Below are positions 44,750 to 53,713 of a DNA stretch of 64,000 nt, piece by piece. The DNA is from UBA3537 sp038138145 (lineage in GTDB: Bacteria > Bacteroidota > Bacteroidia > Flavobacteriales > Flavobacteriaceae): positions 1-64,000 of the forward strand of contig JAYQDD010000005.1 in the NCBI GenBank assembly GCA_038138145.1, given 5' to 3'. The first letter of the stretch is position 1, and every line of letters starts with the position of its first letter. The notes beneath the pieces are model-generated. The model was not told where the DNA came from, searched no databases, and saw only the letters and a program-made list of their open reading frames with translations. Made by a program: the position numbers and the translations under genes.

Positions 44750-46384
44750 ATGAGACTTACTTACATACTCTTCTTAATTTTTTCGCTGAATCTTTTAGCC
44801 CAGGGTAAAGCACAAAATGAAACAAAATACACCCATCAGGATAGCTTGAGGGGAACAATTACCCCAGAGCGAATTTGGTGGGATTTGACTCATTATGAGT
44901 TGGATGTAACTGTTCGTCCAGAGTCAAAAACAATCTTTGGAAAAAATACCATTCAATACAAAACCTTGGATCCAAATAATAATGTAATGCAAATCGATTT
45001 GCAACCCCCAATTCAACTGACCAAAGCGATACAAGACGGTCAAGAACTTTCTATAGTTCAAGATGGAAATGCACATTTTATTGCGTTAGAAAAATCAACA
45101 CAACTTAATGCTATAGACAGTATCACTGTTCATTTTGAAGGGAAGCCAAAGGAGGCCATTCGTGCGCCTTGGGATGGGGGCTTTTCGTGGAAAAAAGATG
45201 AACATGGAACGGATTTTATAGCCACCTCGTGTCAAGGTCTTGGCGCCAGTGTATGGTGGCCCAACAAAGACCATATGTATGACGAGGTAGACAGCATGAA
45301 AATTCATGTGACTGTACCAAAACATTTGACAGCAGTAGCCAATGGACGACTAACACAAGTGACCAAAACTGATGATGAAAGGACATTTTCTTGGGAAGTG
45401 TCCAATCCCATCAACAATTATGGCGTGAATGTAAATATTGGGGATTATGTCCATTTTTCTGAAACTTATAAAGGCGAAAAAGGGGTTTTAGATATGGATT
45501 ATTATGTGCTAAAACATCACCTAAAAGAAGCCCAAAAACAATTTATGGATGCGCCAAAAACAATAAAGGCATTCGAACATTGGTTTGGTCCCTACCCGTT
45601 TTATGAAGACAGTTTCAAGCTTGTAGAAGTGCCTTATTTGGGTATGGAACATCAAAGTTCGGTCACTTACGGGAATCAATTTAAGCAAGGGTATTTAGGA
45701 CAAGATTTATCAGGTACTGGATGGGGACTAAAATTTGATTTTATCATTGTTCATGAAACAGGCCACGAATGGTTTGCTAACAGTATTACCAACAAAGATA
45801 TTGCTGATATGTGGATTCATGAAGGGTTTACGGCCTATTCAGAAAATCTGTTTTTAGATTATCATTACGGCAAAGAGGCCTCAGCTGCCTATGTGATTGG
45901 TACGCGTAAAAGAATTAATAATGATCATCCAATTATTGCAGATTACGATGTCAATGCTCGTGGTTCTGCTGATATGTATTACAAAGGCGCTAATATGATT
46001 CATATGTTGCGTCAACTGACAAACGATGATGAAAAATGGCGTCAAATTCTTCGTAAAATGAATACCGAATTTTATCATCAAACAGTAACAACACAACAGA
46101 TAGAGACTTTTTTATCCAAAGAGATAGGAATAAAATTAAATCCATTTTTTAATCAATATTTAAGAGATATCCGCATCCCTGTTTTTGAATACAAAATTGA
46201 CAAAAAAACACTACATTTCAGATGGACAAATGTGGTAGATGGATTTGATATGCCCATAGAAATCGTGTCAAACAACGAAACACAATGGCTCTACCCTACT
46301 GAAAATTGGCAATCGACTGTAATAAACGCAACTTCAATTAGGGTCGATGAGGATTATTATATTGAAACAAAAAAAATTAAATAA
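44750..46384 (+). CDS. M1 family zinc aminopeptidase, exported
   Basis: 544 residues with a signal peptide (to LLAQG, about 18). The gluzincin site is complete: HETGH at 335-339 and Glu358, eighteen residues later (HExxH-18-E). The substrate-binding motif GAMEN is replaced by LGMEHQSS (around 300). The N-terminal beta domain is present, but the C-terminal helical domain is shorter than in PepN (about 870 residues). A periplasmic or surface aminopeptidase. It precedes the BNR propeller gene by 8 nt. Confidence 0.9.
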   Translation: MRLTYILFLIFSLNLLAQGKAQNETKYTHQDSLRGTITPERIWWDLTHYELDVTVRPESKTIFGKNTIQYKTLDPNNNVMQIDLQPPIQLTKAIQDGQELSIVQDGNAHFIALEKSTQLNAIDSITVHFEGKPKEAIRAPWDGGFSWKKDEHGTDFIATSCQGLGASVWWPNKDHMYDEVDSMKIHVTVPKHLTAVANGRLTQVTKTDDERTFSWEVSNPINNYGVNVNIGDYVHFSETYKGEKGVLDMDYYVLKHHLKEAQKQFMDAPKTIKAFEHWFGPYPFYEDSFKLVEVPYLGMEHQSSVTYGNQFKQGYLGQDLSGTGWGLKFDFIIVHETGHEWFANSITNKDIADMWIHEGFTAYSENLFLDYHYGKEASAAYVIGTRKRINNDHPIIADYDVNARGSADMYYKGANMIHMLRQLTNDDEKWRQILRKMNTEFYHQTVTTQQIETFLSKEIGIKLNPFFNQYLRDIRIPVFEYKIDKKTLHFRWTNVVDGFDMPIEIVSNNETQWLYPTENWQSTVINATSIRVDEDYYIETKKIK

Positions 46385-46392
46385 AAATAGAT

Positions 46393-49300
46393 ATGAAATT
46401 TAGATTCACCTTAGTATTTATCTTGCTTGGTTTGATGGGTTTTTCACAAGAATTTTCAATGGATTTGGTGAAAAATATGACCCCGCGAAATATTGGTCCA
46501 GGCGGGATGTCGGGACGTGTAACCGCCATTGATGTTGTCCTGTCAAATCCTGATATCATGTATGCAGGAACAGCTTCAGGAGGACTGTGGAAATCAACAT
46601 CTGGAGGGATAAAATGGGTACCTATTTTTGATGATGAAGTTACGGCATCTATTGGAGCTGTAGCCGTCCAACAAAGTAACCCTGATGTGATTTGGGTAGG
46701 CACTGGAGAAGGAAATCCACGAAATAGTCTTAACGGTGGTTTTGGTGTTTATAAAAGTTTAGACGGAGGGAAAACATGGAATGCTATGGGACTCGAACAA
46801 ACCCGTCATATTCACCGTATTATCATAGATCCTACAAATCCAAATACCATTTATGTAGGTGCTATTGGTTCACCATGGGGCGAACATAAAGAACGAGGAG
46901 TCTACAAAACTACAGATGGTGGAAAAACTTGGTCCAAAATATTATTTGCAAACAACAAAACAGGGGTTGCTGATTTGGTAATGGACCCCAACAATCCCAA
47001 CAAATTAATCGCAGCGCTCTGGGAACACAAAAGAGATCCTTGGTTTTTCAATTCTGGAGGAGAAGGTTCAGGAATTCATATCACTTATGACGGAGGTGAA
47101 CATTGGAAAAAAGTAACTAGCGAAGAAGGTCTTCCTGATGGAAATTTAGGTAGGATTGGTCTTGCTATTGCTCCCAATAAGCCCAATATCGTTTATGCTT
47201 TAGTTGAAGCAAAAAAGAATGGGTTATACAAAAGTAGCGATGGGGGCGACCATTGGGAAAAAGTCAATGAGAATATGAATGAAATCGGTAATCGTCCGTT
47301 TTATTACGCCGATTTGTATGTCGATCCTCAAAATGAAAATCGTGTGTATTCCATCTTTACATACGTCAATGTGAGTGAAGATGGTGGAAAAAGTTTTGAG
47401 CAACTCATGCCGGCCTATGGGGTTTCAAATGGCATTCACCCCGATCATCATGCCTGGTGGATTCATCCAAACAATGGAAACTTTATGATTGATGGAAATG
47501 ATGGTGGCTTGAATATTACCAAAGATGGAGGAAATTCATGGCGTTTTGTTGGAAACCTTCCTGTTGCACAATTTTACCACATTAGTGTTGACAACGAAAT
47601 CCCTTACAATGTTTATGGCGGTATGCAAGACAACGGCTCTTGGCGCGGTCCAGCTTATGTTTGGCGCGATCAGGGGATTAGAAATTCATACTGGCAAGAA
47701 ATCAGTTTTGGCGATGGTTTTGACGTAGTTCCCGACCGCGATGATTCTCGCTACGGGTGGTCTATGAGTCAACAGGGCTACGTAAGTCGATACGATTGGC
47801 AAACAGGTAACAACTATACTGTACGCCCTACCCACCCAAATCCTAAAGTTAAATTAAGATTCAATTGGAATGCAGCTATAAATATTGATCCAAAAAATAA
47901 CAGTACCCTTTATTTTGGGAGTCAATTCGTTCATAAATCTACAGACAAAGGTGAAACATGGGCCATCATATCACCAGATTTGACTACCAACGACCCAGAA
48001 AAATTAAAACAACATGAAAGTGGTGGTCTTACAATGGACGCCACTGGTGCAGAAAATCATTGTACGATTTTAGTCATAGAGCCCTCTGAAGTTGAAAACA
48101 ATATGTTGTGGGTGGGCACAGATGATGGCCGTGTACATTATACCACAGACCATGGTACAGCATGGATCGAAGTTACCAAAAACATAAAAGGATTGCCAAA
48201 GGGCAGTTGGATTACGCAAATCAAAGCATCAAAAACCAACAAAGGTGAGGCCTTGTTGGTAGCTAATGATTACAGAAGGTATAATTATACCCCCTATGCA
48301 TACCGAACTACTAATTACGGAAAAACATGGCAACGCATTGTGGATGAACAAGATGTAGAAAGTTATACCCTTTGTATTGTAGAAGATGCCAAAGAACCGA
48401 ATTTAATGTTTTTAGGTACCGATGATGGGCTTTATATCTCTGTTGATGCAGGAAGCCAATGGACCAAGTGGACCAATGGATTCCCTACGGTATCAGTAAA
48501 AGATTTAGTGATTCAGCCTAGGGAAGATGACTTGGTCATCGGCACATTTGGACGCGCAGCTTGGGTTTTAGATGATATAAAACCTCTTAGAGCTATTGCT
48601 GAAAACAGCAAAACCCTTACACAAAATCTTCAACTATTTGAGTCACCCACGGCCTATCAAGCGGCCTATCAGCAACCGACTGGAAGCCGTTTTGGTGGTG
48701 ATGCTATGTATCATGGTACCAATAGAAAATCTGGTGCGAAATTTAGTTATTATTTTAATTCAAAACCTAAAAACGAAAGAGACACAATCTCCAATTGGGA
48801 CAGCTTGAAACTTCAGATTTTTGATGGCGATCGCTTAATTCGTACACTAAAACAAAAAGTACCCAAAGAAAATGGTATACACCATTGGCGTTGGTACATG
48901 ACTGAAAAAGGGGTGCAATATCCTTCAAAAAAGATAAACAAATCAACACGAGAACCTTCTGGAGTACGTGTTTTACCGGGAACATACAGAGCTGTTTTGA
49001 GTTATGGAGATTTAAATTCTGAACAAACCATAAAGGTTGAACACGACCCAAGAACAGGCTTTAGTCTTGATGATAAAAAAGAAATCTATAGCGCTGCCAA
49101 AACATTAGAAACTTATCTTGGAGCTGCAGCTAAAGCAACTAAACAATTAGCGCAAAGCAAACAAATTGCCAATGAATTTTTAGAATCACTAAAAATCAAA
49201 GATGAAGAGGGGTTTGAGCAGGAAATTGAGCATACCGAGGAAGTTAGCGATAAGATGGATAACCTTTTTGAACTCTTTTTTGGAAAAGAAGATAACCGTC

Positions 49301-49554
49301 AAGGCATAACTTCTGATCCAGTTGTATCTGTTTTAGAGCGTCTAGGTACAGCAAGTTATTATGTGGGCACACGTCAAAATGGGTTGACCAATACAGAGCA
49401 TACACTTATCAAAAATGCAAAATCTGCATTGCAAAATGCATTGCAAAAAGTCAATGCTTTTTTTGAAAACGATTGGAGCGCATACCAATCCGCAGTAGAG
49501 TCCATTGACCTCTCACCTTTTAAGGCAACAGAGATGATCAATTTGGAAGATTAA
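46393..49554 (+). CDS. Exported giant BNR/sortilin-type beta-propeller protein
   Basis: 1053 residues with a signal peptide to GFSQ (about 19). Repeated Asp-box blades (SxDxGxTW) run through residues 30-740: KSLDGGKTWNAM, KTTDGGKTWSKI, TYDGGEHWKKV, SSDGGDHWEKV, STDKGETWAII and others. The rest (about 760-1053) is a mixed domain ending in a helical part. The family is annotated as glycosyl hydrolase, but no catalytic residues stand out; a protein-binding propeller is equally possible. Probably cotranscribed with the M1 peptidase. Confidence 0.82.
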   Translation: MKFRFTLVFILLGLMGFSQEFSMDLVKNMTPRNIGPGGMSGRVTAIDVVLSNPDIMYAGTASGGLWKSTSGGIKWVPIFDDEVTASIGAVAVQQSNPDVIWVGTGEGNPRNSLNGGFGVYKSLDGGKTWNAMGLEQTRHIHRIIIDPTNPNTIYVGAIGSPWGEHKERGVYKTTDGGKTWSKILFANNKTGVADLVMDPNNPNKLIAALWEHKRDPWFFNSGGEGSGIHITYDGGEHWKKVTSEEGLPDGNLGRIGLAIAPNKPNIVYALVEAKKNGLYKSSDGGDHWEKVNENMNEIGNRPFYYADLYVDPQNENRVYSIFTYVNVSEDGGKSFEQLMPAYGVSNGIHPDHHAWWIHPNNGNFMIDGNDGGLNITKDGGNSWRFVGNLPVAQFYHISVDNEIPYNVYGGMQDNGSWRGPAYVWRDQGIRNSYWQEISFGDGFDVVPDRDDSRYGWSMSQQGYVSRYDWQTGNNYTVRPTHPNPKVKLRFNWNAAINIDPKNNSTLYFGSQFVHKSTDKGETWAIISPDLTTNDPEKLKQHESGGLTMDATGAENHCTILVIEPSEVENNMLWVGTDDGRVHYTTDHGTAWIEVTKNIKGLPKGSWITQIKASKTNKGEALLVANDYRRYNYTPYAYRTTNYGKTWQRIVDEQDVESYTLCIVEDAKEPNLMFLGTDDGLYISVDAGSQWTKWTNGFPTVSVKDLVIQPREDDLVIGTFGRAAWVLDDIKPLRAIAENSKTLTQNLQLFESPTAYQAAYQQPTGSRFGGDAMYHGTNRKSGAKFSYYFNSKPKNERDTISNWDSLKLQIFDGDRLIRTLKQKVPKENGIHHWRWYMTEKGVQYPSKKINKSTREPSGVRVLPGTYRAVLSYGDLNSEQTIKVEHDPRTGFSLDDKKEIYSAAKTLETYLGAAAKATKQLAQSKQIANEFLESLKIKDEEGFEQEIEHTEEVSDKMDNLFELFFGKEDNRQGITSDPVVSVLERLGTASYYVGTRQNGLTNTEHTLIKNAKSALQNALQKVNAFFENDWSAYQSAVESIDLSPFKATEMINLED

Positions 49555-49603
49555 AAATTAAATTACAGTGCGTTATTATTTTATTTAACTTTATAAAAAA
49601 ATT

Positions 49604-50176
49604 ATGAGAACACTAATGATTGTCGCCCTTGTAGGGCTATGCCTATTTGCTTGTAAGTCAAAATCTGATAAAAACACAGACAAGAGTTCTGTTGAAACGA
49701 ACAAAGAAGTAAAAACTTCCGATCAGTTCCTCACCATTGAACTTAACGCAAAAAATGAAAGTAATGTTAGTGGCAAAGTTCATTTTGTACAAACTGATGA
49801 TGTTGTACAAATGACCGCAACGGTTAGTGGTCTTTCTCAAGGGGTTCATGCTATTCATATTCATGAGAAAAGTGACTGTTCTTCACCAGATGGGAAATCG
49901 GCAGGAGGACACTGGAATCCTACGGCTCAACCACATGGTAAATGGGGTGCGGACACTGGTTTTCATAAAGGCGATATTGGAAATTTTTTAGTGAAAGATG
50001 AAAACGAAGACTTAGTATTCAAATTCTCTACCAATGCATGGTGTATTGGGTGTGGCGATGAAACTAAAGATATTCTCGGAAAAGGCGTGATTATTCATCA
50101 AGGGGAAGACGATTTTGTTTCGCAACCTTCTGGTGCAGCTGGAAGCCGAGTAAGTTGTGCAGGAATTATAGAATAG
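49604..50176 (+). CDS. sodC: Cu/Zn superoxide dismutase, lipoprotein
   Basis: 190 residues: lipoprotein signal with Cys 17 (LFAC), a Lys/Ser-rich linker, and a Cu/Zn SOD domain (about 50-190). Ligand pattern: HIHEK (Cu), AGGHWNP (bridging His), HGKWG and FHKGDIG (Zn region), and IIHQGEDD (Cu). Cys in KSDCSS and RVSCAG near the end form the usual disulfide. It converts superoxide to peroxide and oxygen in the periplasm. A short insertion with CIGCGDE before the last His is unusual. Confidence 0.93.
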   Translation: MRTLMIVALVGLCLFACKSKSDKNTDKSSVETNKEVKTSDQFLTIELNAKNESNVSGKVHFVQTDDVVQMTATVSGLSQGVHAIHIHEKSDCSSPDGKSAGGHWNPTAQPHGKWGADTGFHKGDIGNFLVKDENEDLVFKFSTNAWCIGCGDETKDILGKGVIIHQGEDDFVSQPSGAAGSRVSCAGIIE

Positions 50177-50204
50177 GCCCATTGATACAAAAAAACGTCC
50201 ACAT

Positions 50205-51368
50205 ATGAATCCCTCAGCTAAAGGTTGGCTCAAAAAACTTCTAAAAACATTAGAAAAACAGCCCAATACAATTGATGTTTTGGAAAATGTATACCCGAAA
50301 CTGAAATTGGCTGGATTCATCTACGGAAGTAATGTTTCTGTGGCTAATCACATCTTTAAAAATCAAGATTTTACACAAGAAGAACGTTGCAAAATCAACC
50401 TAATTCTAGCTTTATACGCTGTTTACAAAGCCAATTCCAATAGCGAAGATACGTTTGTACAGTATTTAAATTTATTTTACCAAAATATTGGTTTTCACAA
50501 AACGAGTTTTATCAGCGGAATTTTTGGAGAAGATGTAGAAAATATTCTGCACAAACGCATCCAAATTGATAATAATATCATCACCAAAAATTTTAATTAT
50601 TTCGTAACCAATGCACTGTTGTTTATGGATGTATTGGCGTTTGGTGTGTTTTTAAAAAATCCAAATGAAACCATAACCTATTTAGAGACTTTGGAACATA
50701 CCATTCGTGCAGTGGTTTCAGAAGCCCTTAATTCAAAATCCAAAAAAAATAAATACGACGAAAGTTTAATTCGTTTATTGAAATCATCGCTGAGAATTTC
50801 GGATGAAAAAAGTGCAGCTTTTGACGAATTACAAGCACACAAATATTCAGAATTAGAGCGCTTATACCTCTTGGACTTGACGTGTATGGCAACTTGGAGT
50901 GACTTAAAAATAGACAAAGGAGAGCGAGAGTTTTTTAATCAACTAAAGATAAAATTTAATTTTACTGACCTGCAAATTAATGAGGCCACTTCTTCTGTTC
51001 ATCATTTTTATAAGAAGCACAAAAATGATGTGGCTCTTTTGAGTACAAAAAACTTAGCGGAACGCTTTTATGACAATTCAAGTTCGTTGGTCAAAAAATT
51101 AATTTCGCGCAACAGCAAAAAACTGTTCCAAGAACTGAAAGAAAGCAAAGAGCTGGTGGTATTACTCTCCCAATCTACAGTTCGAGATTTGACCGACGAA
51201 GAAGTAAATAAAATGCAAGAGCAATTGCTCGATGTACTAAAATCAATACCGAGTTTAGCCATTTTTATGTTGCCGGGCGGAGCAGTTTTGTTGCCCCTTT
51301 TTATAAAATTTATTCCAAAATTATTACCTTCCGCATTCGATGACAACAGAATTGATGACCAATCATAA
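50205..51368 (+). CDS. LETM1-related membrane protein
   Basis: 387 residues, mostly helical and charged, ending with a hydrophobic LPGGAVLLPLFIKFIPKLLPSAF segment (about 350-380) that matches the LETM1-like motif. The LETM1-related biofilm-associated proteins of Flavobacteriaceae have this size and the same C-terminal motif. Role unproved in bacteria; mitochondrial LETM1 is an ion-exchange or ribosome-binding membrane protein. It lies 28 nt after sodC and 9 nt before DUF1456. Confidence 0.75.
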   Translation: MNPSAKGWLKKLLKTLEKQPNTIDVLENVYPKLKLAGFIYGSNVSVANHIFKNQDFTQEERCKINLILALYAVYKANSNSEDTFVQYLNLFYQNIGFHKTSFISGIFGEDVENILHKRIQIDNNIITKNFNYFVTNALLFMDVLAFGVFLKNPNETITYLETLEHTIRAVVSEALNSKSKKNKYDESLIRLLKSSLRISDEKSAAFDELQAHKYSELERLYLLDLTCMATWSDLKIDKGEREFFNQLKIKFNFTDLQINEATSSVHHFYKKHKNDVALLSTKNLAERFYDNSSSLVKKLISRNSKKLFQELKESKELVVLLSQSTVRDLTDEEVNKMQEQLLDVLKSIPSLAIFMLPGGAVLLPLFIKFIPKLLPSAFDDNRIDDQS

Positions 51369-51377
51369 CTAAAAACC

Positions 51378-51611
51378 ATGGGACTTACCAATAACGATAT
51401 TTTTAAAAAATTAAGAGTTGCTCATAAATTACGAGATGAAGACATCATCAAAATTTGTGCACTCAAAGATTTTAAAGTCTCAAAAGGAGAAATTAACGCC
51501 CTGTTCAGAAACGAAAATCACCCTAAATTTATGCCCTGCGGTGATCAATTTCTGCGTAATTTTTTGGATGGTCTTATCATTCACTTGCGTGGCCCTATGC
51601 CTAAAAAATAA
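51378..51611 (+). CDS. DUF1456 family protein (YehS-like)
   Basis: 77 residues with the family pattern NNDIFKKLRVAHKLRDEDII and a C-terminal CGDQFLRNFLDGLIIHLRG. YehS has two copies of this unit (about 150 residues); here there is one. Function unknown. Confidence 0.78.
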   Translation: MGLTNNDIFKKLRVAHKLRDEDIIKICALKDFKVSKGEINALFRNENHPKFMPCGDQFLRNFLDGLIIHLRGPMPKK

Positions 51612-51624
51612 AAACTATAACCTC

Positions 51625-52509
51625 ATGAAAAAACTATTTATTTACGGTCTTTTACTTCCTCTTTTTTTGATGTGTAAACCGAACACATCATCAGTGACAA
51701 TAGACCAAACATACGCCGAAACTCTGGACAATGAACGCAAAGAACGTGACCAAAGAAGAAAAAAATATCTTGAATTGTGTGGCTTATTTAAATTGGATCG
51801 TACGGGGACACTTTTTGGTATAAATGCACAACAGCAAGTCACCACCAGTCCTGAAGAAATAAAACAGCAAATCGGAAAATTTAAATGGAATGACACTGCC
51901 TTTGATTTTGAAGCATTTAATGAAATTATGGTCACCGACAGTGCTGATGCCCAAATACAAAGCAAAGCATTGGTTTTGAATGCAATTGGAGACTCCGAAC
52001 TGTTATTTTATAACAATTTCAAGTGGCGCATCATTACGCGTTCAGGGGCTTTATATTTGCGGGTTTGGGATGAGAAAAACCCTGCTTTAAAAACATTTAA
52101 AGGGTTTGAAATCTTCGAACCTAATGCAGCGTTTATTTTAGACGCAGATTTTGAATATTTTGAAACTTCAAAATCTGAACTGGTTGCTTCAAAACTCGGA
52201 ATTGATGATGTTGCAAAGTTCATAGGAAGCGTTCATTTTTATTTTGAAGGAGAAGCATATACTTTAGATTTGGGCCAAAATGGTTGGATTATGGTTGGGG
52301 ATGCTACTTCTGGAGATTCAACTTATGGTGGTGGACGCTATATGTATATAGATTTGCCAGAAGCCAATGGTAAAGTACAACTTGATTTTAATTATTTATA
52401 CAACCCCCCTTGTAGCTTTTCTGAGTATACGACTTGTCTTTTTCCGCCGAGGCAAAACAGACTTCCCTTTCCCATTGAGGCCGGTGAACTTTTAGCACAC
52501 AAAAAATAA
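51625..52509 (+). CDS. DUF1684 lipoprotein
   Basis: 294 residues from ATG 51625; a longer frame exists but this start gives a lipoprotein signal (MKKLFIYGLLLPLFLMC, Cys 17). The body fits DUF1684: RRKKYLELCGLFKLD near 40, YGGGRYMYIDLPE near 245 and the conserved NPPCSFSEYTTCLFPP near 263-278. Function unknown. It is the last gene before the second ECF operon. Signal and domain fix its place on the envelope. Confidence 0.8.
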   Translation: MKKLFIYGLLLPLFLMCKPNTSSVTIDQTYAETLDNERKERDQRRKKYLELCGLFKLDRTGTLFGINAQQQVTTSPEEIKQQIGKFKWNDTAFDFEAFNEIMVTDSADAQIQSKALVLNAIGDSELLFYNNFKWRIITRSGALYLRVWDEKNPALKTFKGFEIFEPNAAFILDADFEYFETSKSELVASKLGIDDVAKFIGSVHFYFEGEAYTLDLGQNGWIMVGDATSGDSTYGGGRYMYIDLPEANGKVQLDFNYLYNPPCSFSEYTTCLFPPRQNRLPFPIEAGELLAHKK

Positions 52510-52521
52510 TTTTAAAAAAAA

Positions 52522-52546
52522 GTAACTTTTTTATCCAACAAACGTC
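52522..52546 (+). promoter_or_regulatory. ECF-type promoter of the second sigma operon
   Basis: GTAAC (52522-52526), 16 nt, CGTC (52543-52546): the same two elements and spacing as the promoter of the first ECF operon, 26 nt before the TTG start of the sigma gene. Confidence 0.75.
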
Positions 52547-52572
52547 CTATTGTAAAACCAATTTGAACCTTT

Positions 52573-53070
52573 TTGAAATCAACCAAAGAAATTGAATTTG
52601 TAACACTCGTGCAAGAACATCAGAATTTGATTCACAAAATCTGCCGTTTGTACACCAATAGTGATGCAGAACATAAAGACTTGTTTCAAGAAATTACCAT
52701 TCAGTTGTGGAAGGCCTACCCAAAGTTTAGAGGGGATGCCAAATTTAGTACATGGATGTATCGAGTTGGGATAAATACTGCAATTTCTTTATATAGAAAA
52801 TCGAAAAGTAGAATTCAAAGTTTTAGCTTCGATGATGTTTCCTACAAAATCCCTCAAAATGAAACTTACGACGATACTCAGGACCAACAACTTAAATCTA
52901 TTTATGCTGCACTCAATCATTTGAATGATATTGATAAGGCCGTTATTTTTCTTTATCTCGAAGACAAGAACTACAAAGAAATTAGTGAAGCCATTGGCAT
53001 TTCTGAAGTAAACGCTCGCGTTAAAATGAACAGAATTAAGAAGAAATTAAAAACACAATTAAATCCTTAA
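52573..53070 (+). CDS. ECF-type RNA polymerase sigma factor, TTG start
   Basis: 165 residues. Start codon is TTG at 52573: an in-frame stop lies 9 nt upstream and the next Met is beyond region 2. Region 2 (about 10-75, DLFQEITIQLWKAYPKFRG) and region 4 (about 105-160, EISEAIGISEVNARVKMNRIKK) are present. Its ECF promoter and the 2-nt gap to the partner gene mirror the first ECF operon, but the partner is a four-helix membrane protein. Confidence 0.9.
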   Translation: MKSTKEIEFVTLVQEHQNLIHKICRLYTNSDAEHKDLFQEITIQLWKAYPKFRGDAKFSTWMYRVGINTAISLYRKSKSRIQSFSFDDVSYKIPQNETYDDTQDQQLKSIYAALNHLNDIDKAVIFLYLEDKNYKEISEAIGISEVNARVKMNRIKKKLKTQLNP

Positions 53071-53072
53071 TT

Positions 53073-53711
53073 ATGGACGAATTAGAATTATTAAAAAAGG
53101 ATTGGCAAGAAAATCAGAAATTTCCAAAGCTATCAAAGCAGGAAATTTATGCACTTTTGCATAAAAAATCTTCATCGATTGTAAAGTGGATTTTTATCCT
53201 AAGTTTAATCGAATTTGGCTTTTGGACAGTTCTTGCGTTGTTTATGAAAGATACGGAGGCGCAACAGCGCTTTGATAGCTACGAAATGGACCATATTATG
53301 ATACCACTTATGGTTATCAGTTATTTGATTCTCGGTTACTTTTTTGTAACATTTTATAAAAATTACAAGAAAATTTCGAGTACCGACTCCGTAAAATTAC
53401 TGATGAAAAACATCCTAAAGACAAGAAAAACAGTCAAGCACTATGTTCTGTTTAATTTAGTATTTATCTACATTTCACTAATTATAGGCGTATTAATTGA
53501 AATGGATAAAAGCTCTGATTTTCAACTTATTACATCGAAGTTTACGGAGACAAATGAATACCTTATGATGTATGCAATTATCGCACTTTTAACACTATTG
53601 ATGATGGTTGTCCTTACTGGAATTTTACTTGGTTTTTACTATCTTGTCTATGGAATTTTGCTCAAACGTCTAAAAAAGAACTACAAAGTATTAAAAGAAA
53701 TAGAGGGTTGA
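53073..53711 (+). CDS. Four-helix membrane protein, probable partner of the ECF sigma factor
   Basis: 212 residues. A charged cytoplasmic N-terminus (1-35, MDELELLKKDWQENQKFPKL) precedes four membrane helices (about 37-58, 70-92, 125-147 and 165-190). The position 2 nt after the sigma gene and the cytoplasmic head make an anti-sigma role plausible; no zinc or known anti-sigma motif. Convergent with the PlsC-like gene (2-nt gap). Confidence 0.7.
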   Translation: MDELELLKKDWQENQKFPKLSKQEIYALLHKKSSSIVKWIFILSLIEFGFWTVLALFMKDTEAQQRFDSYEMDHIMIPLMVISYLILGYFFVTFYKNYKKISSTDSVKLLMKNILKTRKTVKHYVLFNLVFIYISLIIGVLIEMDKSSDFQLITSKFTETNEYLMMYAIIALLTLLMMVVLTGILLGFYYLVYGILLKRLKKNYKVLKEIEG

Positions 53712-53713
53712 GC

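Noticed and set aside
51418..51624. N-terminal extension of the DUF1684 protein
   Set aside because: It overlaps the DUF1456 gene in another frame, and ATG 51625 gives a clean lipoprotein signal.
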